39,460 nucleotides of DNA from contig DASWHX010000049.1 of assembly GCA_036397995.1 (NCBI GenBank), positions 1-39,460 on the forward strand, in the 5' to 3' direction. The notes below the pieces were generated by a model. That model made no database searches. It was not told the DNA's origin and saw nothing but the letters and a program-made list of their open reading frames with translations. The DNA comes from DASWHX01 sp036397995. GTDB taxonomy: Bacteria > Bacteroidota > Bacteroidia > Cytophagales > Cyclobacteriaceae. Position numbers and translations under genes: made by a program. Below, piece after piece: positions 1 through 6,050 of this stretch. The number at the start of each line of letters is the position of its first letter. The stretch's first letter is position 1.

Positions 1-21
1 ATTTTTCCATTATAGTCATCC

Positions 22-38
22 GCCTTTGTTGAAAAGGC
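22..38. other. Small inverted repeat at window edge
   Basis: GCCTTT and AAAGGC form a perfect 6-bp stem around a 5-nt loop. There is no T tract after it. It may be the tail of an element or gene that starts outside the window. The rest of bases 1-70 shows no recognisable gene. Confidence 0.3.
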
Positions 39-70
39 TGGAGGCCATCAAATCGCAAGAATGAGCAAGA

Positions 71-544
71 TAGTGTCTTCGTGCCCTTGTGGTAGGATTT
101 AATTAACCGCCAAGTCACAAAGTCACCAAATATTCGAGGAGTAAGTTGAAAGCAGAAATTAGTGTCCTGGTGTCCCTTGTGGCAAAGATTCATTTAGTCA
201 CGAAGAACACAAAGTCACCAAAGTATTCCAGAAGTAAGTTGAAAGCAAAAAACTAGTGTCTTAGTGCCCTTGTGGCACGGATTTAATTAACCACGAAGGC
301 ACAAAGTCACCAAGTATTCCAGGAGTAAGTTGAAAGCAGAAAAGTAGTGGCTTAGTGCCCTTGTGGCACAGATTTAATTAACCACGAATGCACAAAGTCA
401 CCAAAGTATTCCAGAAGTAAGTTGAAAGCAAAAAAGTAGTGGCTTAGTGCCCTTGTGGCAAGGACTTAATTAGCCACGAAGAACACAAAGTCACCAAGTA
501 TTCGGAGATAAATTAGTGTCTTAGTGCCCTTGTGGCACGGATTA
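71..544. repeat. Tandem array of six ~91-bp imperfect-palindrome repeats
   Basis: Six units start near 71, 160, 254, 345, 437 and 514, so the period is 89, 94, 91, 92 and 77 bp. Each unit has a left arm (TAGTGTCTTAGTGCCC then TTGTGGC), an AT-rich centre (GGATTTAATTAA), a right arm (CCACGAAGGCACAAAGTCAC then CAAG) and a tail (AGTATTCCAGGAGTAAG then TTGAAAGCA). The arms are reverse complements at about 16 of 21 positions, so every unit can fold into a long hairpin. Each arm is itself built from an 8-nt word, CACNAAGN, repeated three times. The last unit is cut short and lacks its right arm. No ORF of note crosses the array. This is a dispersed intergenic repeat of unknown function; it reappears at 1967-1994 and 2400-2615. 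Confidence 0.9.
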
Positions 545-594
545 ATCCAAAAAAATAATAATAAAGAGTATTAGTAATACAATAATTCCATATT

Positions 595-602
595 TATATT
601 TG
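595..602 (+). promoter_or_regulatory. Putative -7 box of the 628 lipoprotein gene
   Basis: TATATTTG matches the Bacteroidota -7 consensus TAnnTTTG exactly and ends 25 nt before the ATG at 628. No good TTG -33 element is seen at the usual distance, so only the -7 half is supported. Confidence 0.4.
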
Positions 603-627
603 AAATTGAATTTATCACGTAATTAAT

Positions 628-1842
628 ATGAAAAAATCAATTAACATACTTATCCTGCTTGTTCTCATTTCCTGCCAGGTTCAGGAAAAACTCGAAACCA
701 ACCCCGGCACCATAAAATTCTCCATGCAATCCGTTGTCCGGAATGAAGGCGGAAGAATTACAGAAACTCCAACTCCGGCTTCAGTTTTAATTTCCATTGA
801 AGATGAATCCGGAAACACGGTTGAGGACAACAAGAAACTAACACTATATTCTTTGGGTCAGGGTTTTGTGAGTGAATCATTGCAATTGATTCCCGGCAGT
901 TATAAGCTTACTCAGTTCTTGATTCTGAATGAGGATGATGGAGTGATTTATGCCACTCCGCAGGAAGGCTCGGAATTAGCGGAATTTGTAAACGACCCTC
1001 TTCCTATAGAATTCACCATTAGTGAAGATGAAAATACGCTGGTAACGCCACAGGTTTTGGCGGTACATCCGGAAGATACACCCGAGAGTTTTGGCTTCGC
1101 GAGTTTTGGGTTTGAAGTCGTGGCACCAAGGCTAAAAAAAGTCATATATACATCTATATTCGGTATCCATATAAGACATTTTAGTTATAATGGAGAATTA
1201 CTAGCTGAAATAGCCGAGAAAGGATGTCAAACATGTAGTTCAGGTAATTTTGAATATTATGGTTCAGTGAATTTCGAATATTCCCCGGATAAGAAATTGA
1301 TAAAAAGAACCTATGTTAATAAATATGGTGTGGTCACCCCATATTTCATAAATGAGTATTCAGGTGGATTATTAGTAAAGCGGAAGATTTTCGGTCCCTC
1401 TTATGAGTATGAGCAGCAATACACATACGATAGCAACACTCATTTAATATCAATGACTGAAAGTACAGGCAGGTTGCATGAATTTGAATTGAGCCTGGAG
1501 TCAGATAAATTAATAGATAAATTATTCTTGAACTTTCAAATTCCAGAAAGTCTGCGATTTATTACAGAGTTTTCTTTTGATGGGAAAAGAGCAACTGCAT
1601 TTCCAATTACAGGCTCAGAAGAAATAATTGACATTTATGGATATCCTATTGGACAGAATGTGATCGGTATCAGGCAGAAAGATTTAAATACAATAACTGG
1701 AGAAGTCAATTACGAATGTTATGCATCAATTCAATATGAATATAACTCATTAGGCTTGCCTGTGAAAGCAACCGTTTCAAATCCCGATGGTTGCATTTTT
1801 GAAATAGAAGATGGTACCGTGATTGAGTTTTTCTATGAGTAG
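628..1842 (+). CDS. Secreted lipoprotein of unknown function
   Basis: A 404-residue protein with a lipoprotein signal: basic start MKKS, a hydrophobic stretch and lipobox LISC with the acylated Cys at residue 16. It should therefore sit in the outer or inner membrane facing the periplasm or outside. Residues ~25-165 resemble the beta-rich N-terminal part of Bacteroidota surface lipoproteins (GTIKFSM, then SVLISIEDESG). Residues ~200-400 carry repeated Y-rich pieces such as FEYSPDKKLIKRTYVN and QYTYDSNTHLIS, which recall the tracks of YD/DUF4595-type beta-strand repeats. I do not recognise a precise family and claim no function. It lies between a repeat array and a truncated copy of its own start (1861). 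A TAnnTTTG box lies 25 nt upstream. Confidence 0.8.
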   Translation: MKKSINILILLVLISCQVQEKLETNPGTIKFSMQSVVRNEGGRITETPTPASVLISIEDESGNTVEDNKKLTLYSLGQGFVSESLQLIPGSYKLTQFLILNEDDGVIYATPQEGSELAEFVNDPLPIEFTISEDENTLVTPQVLAVHPEDTPESFGFASFGFEVVAPRLKKVIYTSIFGIHIRHFSYNGELLAEIAEKGCQTCSSGNFEYYGSVNFEYSPDKKLIKRTYVNKYGVVTPYFINEYSGGLLVKRKIFGPSYEYEQQYTYDSNTHLISMTESTGRLHEFELSLESDKLIDKLFLNFQIPESLRFITEFSFDGKRATAFPITGSEEIIDIYGYPIGQNVIGIRQKDLNTITGEVNYECYASIQYEYNSLGLPVKATVSNPDGCIFEIEDGTVIEFFYE

Positions 1843-1860
1843 CAATTTCAAATCAGCAAT

Positions 1861-1959
1861 ATGAAAAGGTTAAAAGTATTTCTTTTAATAACTCTTGCCT
1901 CCTGCCAGGTTCAGGAAAAACTGGAAAACACCTGCATTAGTAAAATTCTTTTAGAATAA
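1861..1959 (+). pseudogene. Truncated second copy of the lipoprotein gene
   Basis: A 32-codon ORF starts MKRLKVFLLITLASCQVQEK, with its own lipobox (LASC, Cys 15). The stretch around CQVQEKLE is almost identical in DNA to the start of the gene at 628; 23 nt in a row match. After that the alignment needs small indels, the frame is lost and a TAA follows at 1957-1959. The remaining ~1.1 kb of the gene is missing and a repeat half-unit begins 8 bp later. It is best read as a remnant of a tandem paralogue left by a deletion. A very short expressed lipopeptide is a less likely alternative. Confidence 0.7.
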
Positions 1960-1966
1960 TCAAAAT

Positions 1967-1994
1967 ACCTTAGTGCCTTTGTGTCTTGGTGGCT
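1967..1994 (+). repeat. Repeat half-unit just upstream of the GxxExxY gene
   Basis: CCTTAGTGCCTTTGTG followed by TCTTGGTGGC is one left arm of the same CTTNGTG-type repeat family, in a slightly different version from the main arrays. It ends about 13 bp before the ATG at 2007. A same-orientation arm starts right at the gene's stop codon, so the gene is bracketed by direct copies. Confidence 0.75.
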
Positions 1995-2006
1995 GAGAAT
2001 TGAAAT

Positions 2007-2399
2007 ATGACCTTCGAAAAATTATCAAAGTGCGAGGAAGCAATAGGTAAAGCAATCGTAACGAGCGCATTCAAAGTTCATTCAGAGCTTGGGCCAGGTC
2101 TGCTAGAGAAAATTTATGAGGTCTGTCTTGCTCATGAATTGAGAAAGGCAGAATGTGAGGTAACCCGTCAATTAGAAATTCCTATTCATTATGATGGAAT
2201 TACATTTGATGAGGGACTAAGGCTGGATATCCTTGTTGCGAAAAAAGTAATAGTCGAAATAAAGGCAGTGGATCAGGTCAATCCTGTGTGGCAAGCGCAA
2301 GTATTAAGTCATCTGAAACTTACAGGTCTCCGATTGGGTTATCTAATTAACTTTAATGTTCCATTGATCAAGGATGGGATAAAAAGGATTATCCTATAA
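2007..2399 (+). CDS. GxxExxY protein (PD-(D/E)XK nuclease-like family)
   Basis: A 130-residue protein with the family signature G31-L-L-E34-K-I-Y37, preceded by the usual helix with H25. A nuclease-like core follows: D74 in LRLDIL, then E84-I-K86 in VIVEIKAV, matching the D...ExK pattern of PD-(D/E)XK enzymes. The family Gln is in WQAQVLSHL (Q97), and the protein ends with the typical YLINFNVPLIKDGI and a short basic tail. Length fits the family (~120-130). Its biological function is not established; nuclease-like activity is inferred from the fold. It has no partner gene or convincing promoter. It lies directly between two repeat arms: one ends 13 bp before the ATG, the other begins at the stop codon. 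This tight placement suggests the gene and the repeats travel or act together. Confidence 0.9.
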   Translation: MTFEKLSKCEEAIGKAIVTSAFKVHSELGPGLLEKIYEVCLAHELRKAECEVTRQLEIPIHYDGITFDEGLRLDILVAKKVIVEIKAVDQVNPVWQAQVLSHLKLTGLRLGYLINFNVPLIKDGIKRIIL

Positions 2400-2615
2400 C
2401 CTTAGTGTCCTGGTGCCCTTGTGGCGAGGATTTAATTAACCATTAATAACACAAAGTCACTAAGTATTCCCGTAGAAAATTGAAAGCAAATACTAGTGTC
2501 TTCGTGCCCTTGTGGAGAGGATTTAATTAACCACGAAGGCGCAAAGTCACCAGGTATTCCAGAAGTAAGCTGAAATGCTGAAATCAGAAAACTAGTGTCC
2601 TGGTCCTTGTGGCAA
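2400..2615. repeat. Second repeat array (three units, last one degraded)
   Basis: Copies start near 2403, 2494 and 2593, with period 91 and 99 bp. They carry the same arms, the same GGATTTAATTAACCA centre and the same AGTATTCC...TTGAAAGCA tail as the array at 71-544. The first copy begins at the stop codon of the GxxExxY gene. The right arm of the first copy is mutated (CATTAATAACACAAAG). The last copy has lost 2 nt in its left arm and stops 8 bp before the gpsA stop codon, so the array is tucked into the gap between convergent genes. Confidence 0.9.
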
Positions 2616-2622
2616 GGAATTT

Positions 2623-3678
2623 CTAATCCAAAAAATCAATGTCAGCATGCAGCGGAAACCGCATCAGTCCTTCTAATGCTCTTTCAACACTCAGCTTACC
2701 AAACAAAACCTGGTAAAGGGCTTCCGTAATGGGAGCTCTAACCTTCAAATAATCAGCGGCAAATTTCATAATATGAACTGTGTTTACTCCCTCAGCGACT
2801 TCTTCCATAGTTGATAGAATCTGCTGAAGCGTTTCACCCCGCGCAAGCCTGTAACCAACGGTAAAGTTCCTGCTCAGATTACTGGCACAAGTGGCCACCA
2901 AATCCCCGATTCCTGCAATACCAAGAAAGGGATGTACCTCACCACCTAACGCTTTTCCAAGGTGAATCATTTCTACCATGCCCCGGCTAACCAGCAATGC
3001 CCGGGCATTTTCTCCCAAGCCAAGACCAGATAAAGCCCCTGAAGCTATAGCAATAATATTTTTCAAGACACCAGCCAGTTCAATACCCCGAAGATCTTCA
3101 TTTCCATACACCCTGAACCTATCATTACGCAGCAATCGTTGGCCTTCATGAATAACTTCTTCAAAGTGGCTGGCTACCACCGTCGCCGCAGGTTGCTTGT
3201 CGGCAAGTTCACGGGCAAGATTCGGTCCAGCCAGGCAACCCACGCGTACAACAGGGCTCTCATCCAGGATAACCTGTGACATGGTCTTAATCTTTTCCAC
3301 ATCAAATTTTCTTCTATTTTGAATCTCTTTTTCGGTCATCTGGATATCCAGTCCCTTTGTTCCGTGAATTAGTATATGATAAGGGTGAAGCAAAGGACCC
3401 AGCCCTTGCATCATTTCTCTAAATCCTGCGGAGGAAACTATTGGGAAAATAACACTGCAGGTAGTGGCTATTTCTGCAATATCACTGGTAAGCCGAACCT
3501 GTTCGTTAAGCTGTTGGCCCGCACTTACTCTTGCTTTCCGAATTTCGTCCACACCTTCAGCATTTCTCCCATAGAGTAATACATCTGAATTAGCAGCAAG
3601 AATATTGGATATTGCAGTGCCGAAACTGCCCGTACCTACAACACCTACAGTCCTATTTAATCTTCTTTTCAAGGTCAT
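2623..3678 (-). CDS. gpsA: NAD(P)-dependent glycerol-3-phosphate dehydrogenase
   Basis: Reduces dihydroxyacetone phosphate to sn-glycerol 3-phosphate, the backbone of phospholipids, in the cytosol. The 351 residues carry an N-terminal Rossmann motif (VGVVGTGSFG, Gly-rich loop at 15-20), HGTKG with K108, CLAGPNLARE (~148-157), and LKNIIAIASG with the catalytic Lys at 206. The substrate-binding NLSRN follows at ~267-271. Length is slightly above the usual ~330. The ATG lies inside the last codons of the upstream acyltransferase gene (26-bp overlap), which suggests translational coupling. The pairing makes sense, because the neighbour should consume the product. The gene ends 8 bp from a repeat array. 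Confidence 0.95.
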   Translation of the reverse strand: MTLKRRLNRTVGVVGTGSFGTAISNILAANSDVLLYGRNAEGVDEIRKARVSAGQQLNEQVRLTSDIAEIATTCSVIFPIVSSAGFREMMQGLGPLLHPYHILIHGTKGLDIQMTEKEIQNRRKFDVEKIKTMSQVILDESPVVRVGCLAGPNLARELADKQPAATVVASHFEEVIHEGQRLLRNDRFRVYGNEDLRGIELAGVLKNIIAIASGALSGLGLGENARALLVSRGMVEMIHLGKALGGEVHPFLGIAGIGDLVATCASNLSRNFTVGYRLARGETLQQILSTMEEVAEGVNTVHIMKFAADYLKVRAPITEALYQVLFGKLSVERALEGLMRFPLHADIDFLD

Positions 3679-5362
3679 AACCCTTTAGTCGGTTGTGATA
3701 ATAATAAAGCCGGGCTAAATCCATTGTTATGATATTACCTTTTTTGTTCTTCTTTAGAGGTCGCAAAGTGTGATACAATCCAAGGTTACTCAGCCCATGA
3801 TTAATAACCTCATCTACATCGCCTTCCAGATGTGGAGCAGCACCCACTATTCCCTTTTTTTTCATTTTAAAAATCTTCTTTCGTAACCGCTTTACATTTT
3901 GCCTGAATTCTTCATAAGGTATTTCAATTTCATCTTCAGGGATTCGAAGCAAATTAAACAAATCAAACTGTGGATATTTATTTTTGATCATTTCGAATGC
4001 TACAAAGGCAATTATGTGACTTGAGAAGACTCTGTTTGAAATATGGAATTCCGAAACAATTGCCTTGGCAAGCATCCGGGTATATTCCTCTTCCCTTTGT
4101 TTGTTTTCAGTAACTCTTCCTTCATAGACAAAATATTCCCTTGAATCAATTATTTTACCTCTTTTGTCCGTGCTATTACCTTCATCATCTACATAGTTTC
4201 CGAGAACATCCACTCCATGACCAATGGAAACTGAAATATCTGATCCTTTGGTGAAAAATTTAATCATGAACTTGAGAATATTATATGAGTTGGAAAGATT
4301 GTCATTCTCAACATAATATTTCTCCTGCCCGCGAAGTCGAAGGTAATCGTTAATTAACAATGGCGCTTCAAGCACAAAGTGATAATTAATTACTACCGGG
4401 AAAATGAAAATTTTTCTTGCATCAGGTCCTGGATTGTCCTGGTAGATTTCACGCTGGGCTTCAATTGTTGTTCCCAGCAAACCCAGTTTTAGGGAATCTT
4501 CAATCTGTCCTGACCTTGATCGGGTTCCACCTGGGAAAAATAAACTATGAGCCCCTTTCTTTACGGCAAGACTTGAATAAGCCTTGAGAGTTTCCAGGTA
4601 GGGTAAATTCTTTTTCCTCCTGTCCACTTTATAAGCGCCAAGGCTATTCATAAAATAAGCAAATATGCCAATATTGAACAGGTTTAAGCCGGCGCCGTAA
4701 ATAAATGGCGGTAGCCCAAGTTCATGAATAACCCAGCCAATAAGTACAGAATCAAGATTAGAGAAATGCGTGGGCAACATGATCACGGTTCCTTTTTTGG
4801 CAAGTTTTCTGATCTGCTCAGTGTGGCCTACAATGTTAATTTTATCCCGCAGTGTCAAATCCCTGCGAAATATGGCGCCGAACTTCTTGATTCTTGCCGC
4901 ATTTAACAGGCGGCGGAAACCAAAAGTTGCTATTGCTCTTGCTACCCGATACGATGATGCTTTGAAGTTTCCCGAGATTTCATTAGCGTACCTGCTGACA
5001 ATGGACTGAAGGATTTCTTCTTCAACTTTATTGTCTCTGCCATTGGTAGTAGATGATAGTTCCAATAACTTCTGTTTAACTCCCTCCCAAAAAACAGCTT
5101 CATCTGGCGGATCAACTTTCCATGGATATCTCTTGATTCTGAGCTTTTCTCTGTAAAGTGTAGTTTCCAGTTCTTCAATAAGTGATTCCTTTGTTGGAGT
5201 TTGTTTCTTGATTCTTTTTATAGCAAGTTCTGTAACTTCCCGAATAAAAGTCTTCTTGTTTCTGGACAATTGAAAGACAGACCAATCCCGGGGTCCTGAA
5301 TGGATTGGCTCGAAACCCTTCTTGCGAGTCTTTCCAGGCTTTTTTATAATTGTATTATCCAT
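3653..5362 (-). CDS. Glycerol-3-phosphate / acylglycerol-phosphate acyltransferase (PlsB/PlsC superfamily)
   Basis: A 569-residue membrane-associated acyltransferase. The catalytic HX4D motif is THFSNLDS (H199, D204), the phosphate-binding block is FPGGTRSRSG (276-285), and block IV follows in FPVVINYHFVLEAPLL. In block III the PlsC-type Glu of FPEGTR is replaced by Gly, giving the GG-R pattern closer to PlsB. The length and the extra N- and C-terminal regions (~170 and ~220 residues) also resemble PlsB more than the ~250-residue PlsC. The overlap with gpsA supports glycerol-3-phosphate as acyl acceptor. Annotation pipelines usually call such Bacteroidota proteins 1-acyl-sn-glycerol-3-phosphate acyltransferase, so the exact substrate is open. 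Confidence 0.85.
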   Translation of the reverse strand: MDNTIIKKPGKTRKKGFEPIHSGPRDWSVFQLSRNKKTFIREVTELAIKRIKKQTPTKESLIEELETTLYREKLRIKRYPWKVDPPDEAVFWEGVKQKLLELSSTTNGRDNKVEEEILQSIVSRYANEISGNFKASSYRVARAIATFGFRRLLNAARIKKFGAIFRRDLTLRDKINIVGHTEQIRKLAKKGTVIMLPTHFSNLDSVLIGWVIHELGLPPFIYGAGLNLFNIGIFAYFMNSLGAYKVDRRKKNLPYLETLKAYSSLAVKKGAHSLFFPGGTRSRSGQIEDSLKLGLLGTTIEAQREIYQDNPGPDARKIFIFPVVINYHFVLEAPLLINDYLRLRGQEKYYVENDNLSNSYNILKFMIKFFTKGSDISVSIGHGVDVLGNYVDDEGNSTDKRGKIIDSREYFVYEGRVTENKQREEEYTRMLAKAIVSEFHISNRVFSSHIIAFVAFEMIKNKYPQFDLFNLLRIPEDEIEIPYEEFRQNVKRLRKKIFKMKKKGIVGAAPHLEGDVDEVINHGLSNLGLYHTLRPLKKNKKGNIITMDLARLYYYHNRLKGYDLEKKIK

Positions 5363-5412
5363 TATTGAATGAAGGGGTTTATCAACTTAGAGCCACTAAT
5401 TTATTAAATAAG

Positions 5413-5426
5413 GGCTAACCTTAGCC
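5413..5426. promoter_or_regulatory. Palindrome upstream of the acyltransferase gene
   Basis: GGCTAA-CC-TTAGCC is a perfect 6-bp inverted repeat about 50 bp upstream of the minus-strand ATG at 5362, in the 125-bp gap before 5488. It could be an operator. A related GGCT/AGCC palindrome precedes the membrane hydroxylase gene at 26358. No convincing -7 box was found next to it. Confidence 0.3.
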
Positions 5427-5487
5427 TATTGTATTTTTATTAGTTTATGTTATTTTATACAAACCGCTAAGTGTTGCGTTACTCCCT

Positions 5488-5916
5488 CTATTGATTTATC
5501 TCACTATTATAGTATTTTATGAAATCCTCTAGATTCTTTCCGGTTTTCCGAATAAAATAATGATGAGTTCCGCCGGTAGTTTCTATAGAAATGGCAGCCG
5601 AGCCACCGAAGCCATAAAGCAAAAGAAATAACCCCGCGATCATTAGTGTCATCATCAAGAAGGGATTGGAAATGTTTCCCAAAAAGGCAAGACTTGAAAG
5701 TGGAAAAATAATGCCACCTGTGACAATAGGACCAAGTAGTTTTTTATTACCAAGTGAAATTCTCCTAATCTGGTTAACCGGCGTAGGATGTTTTCTTCCT
5801 TTCAAGATAATTATTAACATATCTTCTGTAAAATACAGACAGTTACTCTGATCGCCATTTTTTTTGAGGAAACATATGGCTTTAACCGATGGGTCATACA
5901 AAGGATTATTATTCAA
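5488..5916 (-). CDS. Small two-helix membrane protein, unknown function
   Basis: A 142-residue protein with two hydrophobic segments (~62-80 and ~85-104). A short basic N-terminal domain comes before them (CLYFTEDMLIIILKGRKHPTP) and a soluble tail after (ISIETTGGTHHYFIRKTGKNLEDFIKYYN). The layout resembles bacterial PH-domain-like membrane proteins, in which two helices interrupt a beta domain, but I cannot assign a family. The start must be TTG at 5916: no in-frame ATG lies between the upstream stop and residue 33. It is transcribed divergently from the T9SS cargo gene. Confidence 0.6.
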   Translation of the reverse strand: MNNNPLYDPSVKAICFLKKNGDQSNCLYFTEDMLIIILKGRKHPTPVNQIRRISLGNKKLLGPIVTGGIIFPLSSLAFLGNISNPFLMMTLMIAGLFLLLYGFGGSAAISIETTGGTHHYFIRKTGKNLEDFIKYYNSEINQ

Positions 5917-6050
5917 TCTTTTTGAATGGTAATGATGGAGCTAATTTCCTAAATTTTTCCATGATGAGCATGTTTTATTGTATCTGTTAAAGGTTACTTT
6001 TAGCGAGTTTGCACGATATTTGTTCAAACAATGGCCTGCGGAGGCAATTA

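Noticed and set aside
71..544. CRISPR array
   Set aside because: The period is ~91 bp and almost the whole unit is conserved; there are no unique spacers of constant length and no cas genes.
2007..2399. GxxExxY gene as a restriction or toxin-antitoxin system
   Set aside because: No methylase, antitoxin or partner gene lies beside it; only the repeats are adjacent.
6009..6050. 14-residue extension of the T9SS cargo protein
   Set aside because: It precedes the signal peptide and lacks a ribosome site; the ATG at 6051 has GGAGG in front.
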